From Glycomyces lechevalierae (GTDB lineage Bacteria > Actinomycetota > Actinomycetes > Mycobacteriales > Micromonosporaceae): a DNA stretch of 64,000 nt. The stretch covers positions 113,102 to 177,101 of the forward strand of contig NZ_JAPZVQ010000009.1 of NCBI RefSeq assembly GCF_027622945.1. The letters run 5' to 3'. A program made the translations under genes and the position numbers. The notes under the pieces are model-generated. The model worked only from the letters and a program-made list of their open reading frames with translations. It ran no database searches and was not told where the DNA came from. Below, in pieces: positions 25,478 through 34,625 of the stretch (the first letter of the stretch is position 1; every line of letters begins with the position of its first letter).

Positions 25478-28306
25478 GTGTCGGACCTTGACGGCGGCGA
25501 AAGCTGCGCCAGCACGCCTGCCGGATCACCTGGCCGCGTTGAACTCGGTGTACTCGGGCCCCTGCGGGTCGCCGCGGGCGGCACGGAACTGGAGCTGACC
25601 TCCCCGCGGTCGCGCAGCTTCCTTGCACTGCTGGTGCTCAACGCCGGCAGGCAGGTCTCGTTGTCCGAGTTCGCGGATGCCCTGTGGGGGGCGGAACTTC
25701 CGCAGAACCCCCGCCGCGCGGTGCAGTTGTGCGCGGTGCGGGTGCGGGCGCAACTCGACCGGATCGGCGCCGGCGACATCGTGGTGACCTGTCCCGACGG
25801 GTACCGGCTCGACGTCCCACCGGAGGCCACCGATACCGGGGCCCTCGCGCTCCGCCTGAGTGAAGCCGATGCGGCCGCGGACGACGCCGAACGCGAACTG
25901 GCCGCGGTGACGGCGGCGCTCGGACTGTGGCGGGGTGAGCCGCTGGCGGACGTCCCGTCAGAGGAGCTGCAGCGCGAGGTCGCGCCCGGCCTGCGCGAGA
26001 AGCGGCTGCAGCTGCTGGAGCGGCGCTTCGACATCCTGCTCCGCCGCGGGAGCGGCGCCGAGCTGGTGGACGAACTGGTGGCCCTCACGGCTCGGCACCC
26101 GTTGCGCGAGGGGCTCAGCGGCCAGTTGATGCAGGCGCTGCACCACTGTGGACGACGCGGCGAGGCTTTGGACGTCTACCACCGGTTCCGCCGCCGATTG
26201 AGCGACGAGTTCGGGGTCGAACCGAGCGAGTCGATGCGGACGCTGCACGCCGCGATCCTGACCGGCAGGCAGGACGAGGACCGCGGCACCGAGCCGCTGC
26301 GGCTGCCGGTTCCGCGCCAGCTCCCGGCGAGTGCGGGGGCCTTCTCGGGGCGCAAGGGCGAACTCGCCGAGCTCGACGGGCTGCTGACGGCGATGAACGG
26401 GTCGTCAGGGCCGGTCGTCGGTGTGGTCACCGGGACGGCCGGGGTCGGGAAGACCACGCTGGCGGTCCACTGGGCGCGCCGGGTCGCCGACCGGTTCGTC
26501 GACGGGCAGCTCTTCGCCGACCTGCGCGGTTACCATCCGGGGCAGGCGTTGTCGCCGGATCGTGTGCAGGCGCGGTTCCTGCGGACGCTGGGGGTGCGCG
26601 GTGAGGACATCCCCACCGACGCCGACGAACTCACCGCGATGTTCCGGTCCACGATGGACGGCCGACGTCTGCTCATGGTGCTGGACAACGCGAACAGCGC
26701 CGACCAGGTCCGGCCGCTGCTGCCGACCGGGCCCGACTGCCTGGCCGTCGTCACCAGCCGGGACGCCCTGCTGAGCCTGATCGCCATCGACGGGGCGAGC
26801 CGGGTCAACCTGGAGCTGTTCGACATGGTCGAGGCGCGGGAGCTGCTGGCGCGGCGGCTCGGCCCCGAACGGCTGGCCGTCGAGTCGCAGGCCGCCGATG
26901 ACATCATCGCCGCCAGCGCACGGCTTCCGCTGGCGCTCGCGATCGCCGCCGCCCGCGCCGTGATCGACCGGGGCGCCCCGCTCAGCGCGCTCGCCGAGCA
27001 GCTGCGCGGCGGGCTCGACGCCTTCGACACCGCATCGGACCTGACGGACGTGCGCGCGGTGTTCTCGTGGTCGTATCGCGCGTTGAGCCCGGACGCCGCC
27101 CGTATGCTGCGGCTGCTCGGGCTCCATCCGGGTCCGCATCTGACGGTGCCCGCCGCGGCGAGCCTCGGCGGCCTCCCGGTGCGGACGGCAGGGAGGCTGC
27201 TCGACGAGCTGGTGCGGGCGAACCTCGTCACCGAACCGGTCCCGGGGCGCTTCGCCTTGCACGACTTGATGCGTGAGTACGCCGCCGAGCTGGTGTCCGC
27301 CGACGAGGCCGAGGCCGACCGGGATCGAGCCGTCCGCCGCCTCCTCGACCACTACCTGCACAACGGTTACGCCGCAGTGGACGTCATCGACCCGCTGCTG
27401 ACCGGCGACGGGCCGGGTGAGGCGCTTCCCGAGGTCGCGCTGGAGGATCTGGCGGACCATGACGCGGCCCTGAACTGGATCACGGCCGAGCAGGAGGTGC
27501 TGCTGTCCATCCTGGACTGGGCGGCGGACGCCGGGTTCGACCGGCAGGTATGGCAACTGGTGTGGGTCCTCTTCCCGTACCTCATGCGGCAGGGAAGCCC
27601 GGCGCAGGCCATCAGTTGTCTCGAGGCGGCGCTGAAGGCCGGTGAACGGCTCGGCGAACCCCTCCTGCAGGCGCGGGCGCACCGGGGGCTCGGGAACATG
27701 TACCTGCGGGCGGCCCGCGACGAGGACGCCGACCGGCACTTCGAGACGGCGCTGACCCTCTATCGCGACAACGGCGACCTCTCGGGCGAGGCGCACGTCG
27801 CCATGGGCCTGGCGGCGTTCCGCGAACAGCAGGGCCGGCACCCCGAGGCCCTGGAGCACGCGCTGCGGGCGCTGGACCTGCACGAGCGGCTGGGCGACAC
27901 CGGTTCTCACGCGAACGCCCTCAACTCGGTGGCCTGCTGCTACATCCAGGTGGGGCAGCATCAACTGGCGCTCGACCACGGTCGACGGTCGCTCGCGGCG
28001 TTCCGGGAACTGAAGGCCCCTGAGGCGGAATCCGCGGTGATGGACACGATCGGCGACGCCCACCAGCAGTTGGGGCAGTTCACCGAGGCGATCGACAGCT
28101 ATCAGGAGGCCATCCGGCTGGCCCGGCAGGTGGGAAACCGCTTCTACACGGCCCGGAGCCTCGACAACCTCGGCGACACCTATCACGCGAGCGGCGACCA
28201 GGCTGCGGCCCAAGGCGCTTGGCGCGAAGCCGAGGCCATCTTCGACGAGCTCCAGCACCCCGCCGTACGACAGGTCCGGGGCAAGCTCGCCGGAGCCGCT
28301 GCGTAA
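25478..28306 (+). CDS. SARP/AfsR-type regulator with NB-ARC and TPR domains
   Basis: A 942-residue regulator. Residues about 20-110 form an OmpR-type winged helix, and 110-260 the bacterial transcriptional activation (BTAD) domain (ELQREVAPGLREKRLQLLER). An NB-ARC STAND ATPase follows, with Walker A VTGTAGVGKTTL and Walker B RLLMVLDNA. The C-terminal third is TPR repeats (AHRGLGNMYLRAARDEDADR, FTEAIDSYQEAIRLARQVGN). AfsR-like proteins activate secondary metabolism and development in response to phosphorylation or ligand. No biosynthetic cluster is adjacent, so it may act pleiotropically. The start is GTG 25478, set by the TAAAAT element. Confidence 0.92.
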   Translation: MSDLDGGESCASTPAGSPGRVELGVLGPLRVAAGGTELELTSPRSRSFLALLVLNAGRQVSLSEFADALWGAELPQNPRRAVQLCAVRVRAQLDRIGAGDIVVTCPDGYRLDVPPEATDTGALALRLSEADAAADDAERELAAVTAALGLWRGEPLADVPSEELQREVAPGLREKRLQLLERRFDILLRRGSGAELVDELVALTARHPLREGLSGQLMQALHHCGRRGEALDVYHRFRRRLSDEFGVEPSESMRTLHAAILTGRQDEDRGTEPLRLPVPRQLPASAGAFSGRKGELAELDGLLTAMNGSSGPVVGVVTGTAGVGKTTLAVHWARRVADRFVDGQLFADLRGYHPGQALSPDRVQARFLRTLGVRGEDIPTDADELTAMFRSTMDGRRLLMVLDNANSADQVRPLLPTGPDCLAVVTSRDALLSLIAIDGASRVNLELFDMVEARELLARRLGPERLAVESQAADDIIAASARLPLALAIAAARAVIDRGAPLSALAEQLRGGLDAFDTASDLTDVRAVFSWSYRALSPDAARMLRLLGLHPGPHLTVPAAASLGGLPVRTAGRLLDELVRANLVTEPVPGRFALHDLMREYAAELVSADEAEADRDRAVRRLLDHYLHNGYAAVDVIDPLLTGDGPGEALPEVALEDLADHDAALNWITAEQEVLLSILDWAADAGFDRQVWQLVWVLFPYLMRQGSPAQAISCLEAALKAGERLGEPLLQARAHRGLGNMYLRAARDEDADRHFETALTLYRDNGDLSGEAHVAMGLAAFREQQGRHPEALEHALRALDLHERLGDTGSHANALNSVACCYIQVGQHQLALDHGRRSLAAFRELKAPEAESAVMDTIGDAHQQLGQFTEAIDSYQEAIRLARQVGNRFYTARSLDNLGDTYHASGDQAAAQGAWREAEAIFDELQHPAVRQVRGKLAGAAA

Positions 28307-28373
28307 CGGCCGAATGGACCGCCGTCGTCCCGGGCGTTGCCCAGGGCTCTTCGCGAGCCATGCCCGGCACGAG

Positions 28374-28589
28374 TCAGCGCAGGGCTCCGTAGATCGCGGT
28401 GAGGGCGTGCCGGCGGGCGGTCTCGGTGTCGAAGCCGCCGGGGTTCCAGGTGCAGGCGAGGTTGAGGGCCGCGAGTCTGCCGGTGGCCCTGATGGTGCTG
28501 ACCGCGTGGAGGATCGCGCCGAGGTCGGGGCCGCCTTCGGCCTGGTAGCGGGCGTCGACCAGGTGGAAGGGCACGCGAATGAAGGCCAT
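28374..28589 (-). CDS. Small unknown protein
   Basis: 71 residues, with no signal or membrane segment. The sequence (MAFIRVPFHLVDARYQAEGG ... GGFDTETARRHALTAIYGAL) reads like a compact folded protein with balanced composition. Support for a real gene is the TAGCGT element exactly 6 nt before the ATG, the same leaderless signal seen at metB and the VOC gene. No family recognised. Confidence 0.6.
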   Translation of the reverse strand: MAFIRVPFHLVDARYQAEGGPDLGAILHAVSTIRATGRLAALNLACTWNPGGFDTETARRHALTAIYGALR

Positions 28590-28595
28590 GGCATC

Positions 28596-28601
28596 ACGCT
28601 A
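28596..28601 (-). promoter_or_regulatory. -10 element TAGCGT, leaderless start
   Basis: On the minus strand TAGCGT-GATGCC-ATG precedes the 71-residue gene. Confidence 0.5.
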
Positions 28602-28650
28602 GACGGTATCCGTTGCCGCCCAAAAGGTCTCGCCTCCAGATGCCTCGCCG

Positions 28651-29523
28651 TCAAAGCTGGATGGCGGTGCGGATGAGTCGGGCGAGCGGGCGGGAGCGGC
28701 TGTGCGGGGGCCAGGCGATGTGGGTGGTGACGGGCGGGGCGTCGGTGAGGGCGACGGCGGCGTGTTCGGCCCAGAGCCAGGTGCGCGAGGACTCGGGGCA
28801 GACGGCGGCGGTGCGGCCGAGCGCGATGAGTTGGGCCAGTTGGGTCTGGTCGCGGATCTCGGGGCCGGGGCCGGGCGGATAGGTCCCGTTGCGGGGCCAG
28901 CGGGCGAGAGGAAGGTCCGGGAGGTCGGTGACCTCGGTCAGGCTGAGCGTCGTGCGGGTGGCGAGCGGGTGCGAGGCGGGGAGGACGGCGATGCGGCCTT
29001 CGGTCAGGAGTTCCTCGCTGTCGAACCCGGCGAGGGAGTCGAACGGGGTCTGCATGAGCGCCACGTCGGCGCGGCCGTCGCGCAGCATGATCTCCTGCTC
29101 GCCTATGCCGCAAGGCAACAGCTCGATCTCGGCGGCCTCGGGTTGGGCCGCATACGCATCGAGCAGCTTGCGCAGCAGTTCCTGGGAGGCGGCGGCCTTG
29201 ACCGCCAGGACCAGGCGCTCGCAGGCCACGCCTGAGTGACCGGCGCCGCCGGCGCGGCGGGTCCGGCGCGCGGCGGCCGTGGTCGCGCACAGGGCGGCGC
29301 GGCCCTCGGCGAGGAGGACCTCTCCGGCGCCGGTCAGCGAGACGCCGCGGCGGTTGCGGTTCAGGAGCGGGACGCCGAGGCGCCGTTCGAGCTGCTGGAT
29401 CGCCCGGGACAGCGGCGGCTGGGCGATGCCGAGTCGCCTTGCGGCGCGGCCGAAGTGCAGTTCCTCGGCGACGGCCACGAAGTATCGGAGCTCGCGGGTC
29501 TCCAGGATCTCGGACGTGTCCAT
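28651..29523 (-). CDS. LysR-family regulator
   Basis: A 290-residue LTTR. The N-terminal winged helix is ELRYFVAVAEELHFGRAARR, then LGIAQPPLSRAIQQLERRLG; a periplasmic-binding-like inducer domain follows from about residue 95. It is divergent from the SDR at 29618 across a 94-bp gap holding a clear LysR box, so it most likely regulates that SDR. A TACACT element lies 6 nt before its ATG, so its own mRNA is probably leaderless and overlaps the operator region. Confidence 0.92.
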   Translation of the reverse strand: MDTSEILETRELRYFVAVAEELHFGRAARRLGIAQPPLSRAIQQLERRLGVPLLNRNRRGVSLTGAGEVLLAEGRAALCATTAAARRTRRAGGAGHSGVACERLVLAVKAAASQELLRKLLDAYAAQPEAAEIELLPCGIGEQEIMLRDGRADVALMQTPFDSLAGFDSEELLTEGRIAVLPASHPLATRTTLSLTEVTDLPDLPLARWPRNGTYPPGPGPEIRDQTQLAQLIALGRTAAVCPESSRTWLWAEHAAVALTDAPPVTTHIAWPPHSRSRPLARLIRTAIQL

Positions 29524-29529
29524 GCCCAG

Positions 29530-29535
29530 AGTGTA
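29530..29535 (-). promoter_or_regulatory. -10 element TACACT of the lysR gene
   Basis: TACACT on the minus strand, 6 nt before the ATG at 29523. Confidence 0.5.
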
Positions 29536-29542
29536 CTTTCCG

Positions 29543-29563
29543 GTGATACTCGAGGGGTATCAC
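29543..29563. promoter_or_regulatory. LysR-type binding box
   Basis: GTGATAC-N7-GTATCAC is a perfect 7-bp inverted repeat containing the classical ATAC-N7-GTAT (T-N11-A) LTTR motif, midway between the divergent lysR and SDR genes. Confidence 0.8.
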
Positions 29564-29617
29564 TGGATGCCCGATCGGTGTTGTTCGCATCGCTTCCCCA
29601 GGGCGAGTATCGATCCC

Positions 29618-30355
29618 GTGAATGAAACGAAGATTGCGCTGGTTACCGGCGCGAACAAGGGAATCGGGTACGAGATCGCGACCGGTCTCGGTGCCCTCGG
29701 ATACCGCGTGGGCGTGGGCGCCCGGGACGAGGCGCGGCTCGAGGCCGCCGTGGAGAAGCTGCGCGCGGCTGGCTTGGACGCGTTCGGTGTGCCGCTCGAT
29801 GTGACCGCCGACCAGAGTGTCACCGCCGCAGCGGAACTCATCGACCAGCAGGCGGGACGCCTGGACGTCCTGGTCAACAACGCCGGGGTCTCGGGACCGA
29901 CCGGCCCGGACTGGGGGCAGGACCCGACCACGCTCGACCTCGACGTGGTCCGCACGGTCGTGGACACCAACGTCTTCGGCGTCATCCGCGTCACCAACGC
30001 GATGCTGCCGCTGCTGCGGCGCTCCGCGTCGCCGCGCATCGTCAACGTCTCCAGCAGCGTCGGCTCCCTTTCCCTGCAAGCGGACCCGAACGTCGAGATC
30101 GGGCCCGTCATGGCGGCCTACGCGCCGACGAAGTCGTACCTCAACGCCTTCACCGTGCAGTACGCCCGGCAGTTCGCCGGGACGAACCTCCTGATCAACG
30201 CCGCCTGCCCGGGCCTCGTCGCGACCGACTTCACCGGTTTCTTCGGCCCCCGCACCCCCGAGCAGGGCGCGGCCGTCGCGATCCGGCTCGCCACCCTCCC
30301 GGACGACGGCCCGACCGGTTCGTTCTTCAACGACGACGGCGTCGTGCCCTGGTAG
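29618..30355 (+). CDS. SDR-family oxidoreductase under LysR control
   Basis: A 245-residue classical-type SDR: VTGANKGIGYEIATG cofactor motif at residues 9-23, LVNNAGVSG, SSSVGSLS with the catalytic Ser, and YAPTKSYLNAF holding Tyr-x-x-x-Lys. It resembles carbonyl-reductase-like bacterial SDRs. I set the start at GTG 29618 because homology begins at once (MNETKIALVTGANKGIGYE); earlier frames run through the LysR box. Substrate unknown. Confidence 0.87.
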   Translation: MNETKIALVTGANKGIGYEIATGLGALGYRVGVGARDEARLEAAVEKLRAAGLDAFGVPLDVTADQSVTAAAELIDQQAGRLDVLVNNAGVSGPTGPDWGQDPTTLDLDVVRTVVDTNVFGVIRVTNAMLPLLRRSASPRIVNVSSSVGSLSLQADPNVEIGPVMAAYAPTKSYLNAFTVQYARQFAGTNLLINAACPGLVATDFTGFFGPRTPEQGAAVAIRLATLPDDGPTGSFFNDDGVVPW

Positions 30356-30374
30356 AACCGGGATCGCCTGGCGG

Positions 30375-31118
30375 TCAGCGCAGGTAGGACGCTCCGAACA
30401 TGTCGAGGATCGCCCCGGTCGCGAACTCGGCGTCGGGGGAAGCGCAGAAGAGGACGGCCGCGGCGATCTCCTCGGGGCGGGCGACGCGGCCCAGCGGGCT
30501 CTGGGCCTTGATGGCCTCGACGTCGGGACCGGCCAGGATCGGGTCGGCCATGCCGGCGTCGACGAAGCCGGGGGCGACGGTCATGACGGCGATGCCCCGG
30601 TGGCCGACCGCCTGGGCGAGGGATTGGCCGAAGGCGTTGAGGCCCGCTTTGGCTGCGGCGTAGGCCATCTCCTCGGGTTCGCCGCGCACGGCGCTGCGGG
30701 AGGAGATGTTGACGATCCGGCCGCCGCCGTGGTCCTTCATGTGGTGGACCGCGCAGTACGCGAGGTTCACGGGCCCTTGGAGGTTGGCGGCCATCGTGAA
30801 CGACCAGGCGTCCTGCCATTCGCCGTACGAGACGTCGAGGACGGGATGGGGACGTTCGACCCCGGCATTGTTGACGAGGACGTCCAGTCCGCCAAGGGCT
30901 TCGACGGTGTCGGCGACCAGTTGCCGCGCCTGTTCCGGGTCGGTGAGGTCGGCTCCGATCACGTGGTGGCCGGTGCCGGGGAGTGCGGACAGGACTTTCT
31001 CGGCCGCTTCGCGTCTGCGGTGGTAGTGGACGACGACGCGGTCACCGGCCTCGGCGAACGCGTGCGCGATGGCCGCGCCGATGCCGCCCGAAGCGCCTGT
31101 CACCAGCACTGATCTCAT
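30375..31118 (-). CDS. SDR-family oxidoreductase (FabG-like), last gene of the kyn operon
   Basis: A 247-residue classical SDR: VTGASGGIGAAIAHAF, NNAGVERP, SSRSAVRGE with the Ser, and YAAAKAGLNAFGQSL with Tyr/Lys, closing with TGAILDMFGASYLR. It looks like 3-oxoacyl-ACP reductase-type enzymes. It starts 2 nt after the kynureninase stop, so it belongs to the tryptophan operon; an in-frame TTG further up is unlikely. A role in modifying a tryptophan-derived product is inferred from position only. Confidence 0.88.
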   Translation of the reverse strand: MRSVLVTGASGGIGAAIAHAFAEAGDRVVVHYHRRREAAEKVLSALPGTGHHVIGADLTDPEQARQLVADTVEALGGLDVLVNNAGVERPHPVLDVSYGEWQDAWSFTMAANLQGPVNLAYCAVHHMKDHGGGRIVNISSRSAVRGEPEEMAYAAAKAGLNAFGQSLAQAVGHRGIAVMTVAPGFVDAGMADPILAGPDVEAIKAQSPLGRVARPEEIAAAVLFCASPDAEFATGAILDMFGASYLR

Positions 31119-31120
31119 GG

Positions 31121-32326
31121 TCAACCTCGAATCTGCGTGGAAGGGGGGAAGTGCCGTACGGCCTCCCAGATCTGCTCGAAGCTCGTCGACAGCGCACCCG
31201 GCGCCAGCCTGATCCGGTTGGGGCCCAGGTAATCGACGAGGACGTTGTGCTGGGCCAGTCCGGCCGCGATCGCGCGGGCCTCAGGATGCTCGAAGGTCAC
31301 GTGCGCGCCGCGGCCTTCGGCGTCGCGCGGGGAGGCGAGCCGCAGATACGGCGCGTACGCCGCGACCAGGTCGATGACGAACTCGGTCAAGAGGAGGCTC
31401 TTCGCGCGCACCCGGTCGATGCCCGCTTCGAGGAGCAGGTCCAGGCTCGGTTCGACAGCCGCCAGGGCGAGGATCGACGGCGTGCCGCACAGGAAACGCT
31501 CGATCCCGGGCACGGGGTCGTACGCCGGGCCCATCCCGAACTGGTCGCGCTGGCCGAACCATCCCCAGATCGGCTGCCGCAGTACGGGATGGAGGTCCTT
31601 GCGCACGTAGAGGAACGCGGGCGCGCCCGGCCCGCCGCACAGGTACTTGTACGAGCAGCCCACGGCCAGGTCCGCGCCCGTGGCGTCGAGCGCGATCGGG
31701 ACCGCGCCGGTCGCGTGGCTGAGGTCCCAGAGGACCAGAGCGCCCGCTTCATGGGCGAGTTCGTTGGCCCGGGCCATGTCGAGCAGTGCGCCGGAGCGGT
31801 AGTCCACTAGGGAGAGGACTACGACCGCCACCTCTTCGTCCAGCAGGCTCCCGAGGGAATTGAGGTCCACGCCCTTGTCCGGGTGGGCTTCCACGGGGCG
31901 GAGGTCGGCTTGGCCCAGGGCTTCGATGCCCTGGGCCACATAGCGATCGGTGGCGAAGTTCCGGTCGTCGGTGATCATCGCGCGACGGCCGCTGTGGCGC
32001 AGTGCGGCCATGGCGAGCTTGTACAGGTTGACCGTCACCGAGTCGCTGTAGACGACCTGTCCTGGTGCGGCGCCGAGCATGCCGGCTCCCAGGCGGTCGC
32101 CCAGGCGCTGGGGGTGGTCGAGCCACGAGTCCCAGCCCTGGACGAGTCGGCCGGCCCATTCCCGGTCGACGAAGCGCGCGAGCGCGTCGGCGGTGTCTGC
32201 GGGCGGGCGTCCGAGCGAGGCCTCGTCGAGGTAGCGCAGCTCGGGGCCGGGGACGCGGAAGCGGTCGGCGTACGCACGGAGCGGGTCGGCGGCGTCGAGT
32301 TCGCGGGCCTTCGCCTGCCAGGTCAT
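31121..32326 (-). CDS. kynU: Kynureninase
   Basis: A 401-residue PLP enzyme that cleaves kynurenine to anthranilate and alanine. Landmarks: LDEASLGRPP near the N-terminus, the PLP-phosphate region VYSDSVTVNLYKL, WDLSHATGAVP with Asp201, and GCSYKYLCGGPGAPAFLYV with Schiff-base Lys227, followed by GWFGQRDQF. The ATG at 32326 overlaps the upstream stop by 4 nt (ATGA), showing translational coupling in the kynA-kynB-kynU order. Whether it prefers kynurenine or 3-hydroxykynurenine is not readable, but no kynurenine monooxygenase is adjacent. Confidence 0.94.
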   Translation of the reverse strand: MTWQAKARELDAADPLRAYADRFRVPGPELRYLDEASLGRPPADTADALARFVDREWAGRLVQGWDSWLDHPQRLGDRLGAGMLGAAPGQVVYSDSVTVNLYKLAMAALRHSGRRAMITDDRNFATDRYVAQGIEALGQADLRPVEAHPDKGVDLNSLGSLLDEEVAVVVLSLVDYRSGALLDMARANELAHEAGALVLWDLSHATGAVPIALDATGADLAVGCSYKYLCGGPGAPAFLYVRKDLHPVLRQPIWGWFGQRDQFGMGPAYDPVPGIERFLCGTPSILALAAVEPSLDLLLEAGIDRVRAKSLLLTEFVIDLVAAYAPYLRLASPRDAEGRGAHVTFEHPEARAIAAGLAQHNVLVDYLGPNRIRLAPGALSTSFEQIWEAVRHFPPSTQIRG

Positions 32327-33234
32327 GGCCGGACCCCCATGAGTTCCAGTGCCTTGCGGCCCAACGTGGTGGAGGGATCGCCCAGGTCCAGCGGGAGGTC
32401 GAAGTGGTTGCGGTCCTGGACGATCAGCGAGTCGCCCGGGTGGGCGCGGAGCCAGGCCTCGTGTTGCTCCGAAAATCCGGCGGGTTCGCGCTCTCCTCGC
32501 GCCACTATGGACGGCGGTGTCTCGATCGGCAGGCGCAGCGGGCTGTTGCGGCGTGCGGTCGCCTCGTCCATGCCGACCGCGCCGTTGATGTACGTCCCCA
32601 CCAAGGGTTCGAGGTCGTACACGCCGCTGAGGAGGATCGCGCCGCTCACCCGCTCGTCCGGCAGACACATCGCGGCGAGGTGCGCCCCCGCGGAACTGCC
32701 GGCGAGGTAGACGGGTCGCGATCCGGCTGCGCCCGTGAGGAAGCGGACCCCGGCCCGGACCATCGCGACGATCGCGTCCAGGTCGAGTCGGGGCGCGAGG
32801 CCGTAGCCGAGCACGGCGACCGTGACGCCCTGCGCGTGCAGGCCCGGGACCATGAAGGCCGAGTCCGACTTGTCGAGTTCCTGCCAGTAGCCGCCGTGGA
32901 TATAGATGAGCAGCGGGCCGTCTGCCGGGAAGAGGTCGATCCGCGCCATGGGGTCGTCCCCGTAAGCGATCTCCTTCCACGGCACCGTCTCCCGCGCCTT
33001 CCGGCTCTCCTCCGCGTACCGGTCGAGGACGGCCGCGGCGTCGGGAACGAGCCTGCTGGGGGAGTAATCGCGGTCGCGGCGGACGCGGGCGAGGAATTCG
33101 GGTTCGGGGAGGTCGACGAGGCCAGGGCCGTGTCCGGCGAGGAGCATGGCGGCGAACGTCCGGGCGTCATCCGCGCCGAACTCGGGGAAGGCCTCCCGCA
33201 GCCGCGCCGCGAGGGCGTCCTGTGCCGGTCTCAT
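32323..33234 (-). CDS. Kynurenine formamidase (alpha/beta-hydrolase type)
   Basis: A 303-residue alpha/beta hydrolase of the arylformamidase/HSL-like group, converting N-formylkynurenine to kynurenine. The oxyanion motif HGGYW spans residues 113-117, the nucleophile elbow GSSAG holds Ser181, and a late DRNHFDLP supplies the His. Function is inferred from its place between tryptophan dioxygenase and kynureninase, with 4-nt ATGA overlaps on both sides. The fold differs from the metal-dependent KynB, so I leave the symbol blank. An upstream in-frame ATG inside kynA is rejected. Confidence 0.88.
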   Translation of the reverse strand: MRPAQDALAARLREAFPEFGADDARTFAAMLLAGHGPGLVDLPEPEFLARVRRDRDYSPSRLVPDAAAVLDRYAEESRKARETVPWKEIAYGDDPMARIDLFPADGPLLIYIHGGYWQELDKSDSAFMVPGLHAQGVTVAVLGYGLAPRLDLDAIVAMVRAGVRFLTGAAGSRPVYLAGSSAGAHLAAMCLPDERVSGAILLSGVYDLEPLVGTYINGAVGMDEATARRNSPLRLPIETPPSIVARGEREPAGFSEQHEAWLRAHPGDSLIVQDRNHFDLPLDLGDPSTTLGRKALELMGVRP

Positions 33235-34076
33235 ATGTCGCTGCGGACCTCCCACAGATCCGGGAATGCCGGCGTGTGCAGGGTCGTCATCAGGTAGCCC
33301 GCGCCGGACGAGCCGCCCGTGCCGCGTTTGCCGCCGATCGTGCGCTGGACCATCTTGACGTGCCGGTAGCGCCATTCCTGCACGGCTTCATCGATGTCGA
33401 CCATGCGCTCGGCGACCTGCGAGGGCTCGCCGTCGTCGCGGTAGACCTGCAGCAGCACGCGCTGGGTCTCGGCCGAGGGCTCGAGCGGGGCGCCGAGGTC
33501 GGCGCGCGGCGGGACCTCGTAGCCGGAGAGCGCGAGGTAGGCCAGGAAGGAGTCGTAGAGGGACGGGCGGGCCATCGCTGCCGCGATGCGTTGGCGCGCT
33601 TCGCCTTCGGGGTGCTGCTGAAGGACGCGCGGGTCGCGGCGGCCGAGGACGGCCTCAAGTTCGCGGAACTGGGCGGACTGGAAGCCGCTGGCGTCCTCGA
33701 GCCGGCCGCGGAAGCCCTTGAACTGGAGCGGGGTCATCGTCTCGAGGACGTGCACCTGCTCGACCAGCACGCCGAGGATCGCGAGGAGCCGCTTGAGGGT
33801 GCGCAGCGCGTGCTGGCCGTCCCCGGTCTCGAGGCGTTCCTGCAGGTGGGCGAGTTCGTGGAGGAGCTGCTTGAACCACAGCTCGTAGGTCTGGTGGATG
33901 ACGATGAACAGCATCTCGTCGTGCTCTTCGGAGCGGGGGCGTTGCGCCGCAAGGAGTTCGTCGAGCGCGAGGTACGAGCTGTACGTCAGCGCCCGGTGCT
34001 CTCCGGCGGGGAACAGCCGCGCACCGTCGGGTTCGCCGCCCGGATCGCGGCTCGACAGCACTTGGGGCTCAGCCAT
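33231..34076 (-). CDS. kynA: Tryptophan 2,3-dioxygenase
   Basis: A 281-residue haem dioxygenase that opens the indole ring of tryptophan to N-formylkynurenine, the first step of the pathway. Conserved elements: LTYSSYLALDELL, HQTYELWFKQLLHEL at residue 61, RYRHVKMVQRTIG with haem-ligand His239, and the substrate loop GKRGTGGSSGAGYL. It is the first gene of a four-gene operon. A TACGCT -10 lies 7 nt upstream of the ATG, so the operon mRNA is probably leaderless. Confidence 0.95.
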   Translation of the reverse strand: MAEPQVLSSRDPGGEPDGARLFPAGEHRALTYSSYLALDELLAAQRPRSEEHDEMLFIVIHQTYELWFKQLLHELAHLQERLETGDGQHALRTLKRLLAILGVLVEQVHVLETMTPLQFKGFRGRLEDASGFQSAQFRELEAVLGRRDPRVLQQHPEGEARQRIAAAMARPSLYDSFLAYLALSGYEVPPRADLGAPLEPSAETQRVLLQVYRDDGEPSQVAERMVDIDEAVQEWRYRHVKMVQRTIGGKRGTGGSSGAGYLMTTLHTPAFPDLWEVRSDI

Positions 34077-34139
34077 ACCGGTCAGCGTAACTGCTGCCGC
34101 CCGGGCCGAGTGCGATTCGCGGCGGTCCGGTTTCGCGCG

Positions 34140-34625
34140 CTAGCCGGCCTCGGATTCGGTGAGCGCGGCGAGCTGGCCGGTCACCGTGCCCCAGCCTTCG
34201 GCGAAGCCGAGCTTCTCGTGGAGCTCGCGCGCGGCCGGGTCGCCGTGGCGGACGCGGACGCGGTAGTCGGTGCCCTCCGGGTGGTCGGCGAGCATGATCT
34301 CGGCGGTCATGGCGACCGGCTGCGGGCTGGCCGGCCGCCAGTCGCTGTCGAGGCCGTTGGTGAAGACGAGCCGCAGGCGGTCCTCGACGAGGAGGAAGCA
34401 GCCGTCCAGGTGCGGGACGAACACCTCGCCGTCCTCGCTCATGCGGGTGACGAGCGCGCCGCCGGGCCGGGCTTCGAGGCGGTCGACGCGGCAGTGCAGC
34501 GGGGCCGGGAGCCACCATCGCGCGAAGCGGTCCGGGTCGGTCCAGGCCCGCCAGACGCGGTCGCGCGGAGCGCGGATGACGCGCTCGAGGCCCAGGTCCA
34601 GGGCAGGGTTCAGTGCGGGATTCAT
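34140..34625 (-). CDS. SRPBCC / AHSA1-type protein
   Basis: A 161-residue START-like helix-grip protein of the activator-of-Hsp90-homologue group (RVIRAPRDRVWRAWTDPDRF, then FARWWLPAP, and a late GTVTGQLAAL helix). In bacteria these small proteins are usually paired with an ArsR regulator, exactly as here: its ATG overlaps the ArsR stop by 4 nt. The role is unknown, possibly binding a hydrophobic ligand. Confidence 0.85.
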   Translation of the reverse strand: MNPALNPALDLGLERVIRAPRDRVWRAWTDPDRFARWWLPAPLHCRVDRLEARPGGALVTRMSEDGEVFVPHLDGCFLLVEDRLRLVFTNGLDSDWRPASPQPVAMTAEIMLADHPEGTDYRVRVRHGDPAARELHEKLGFAEGWGTVTGQLAALTESEAG

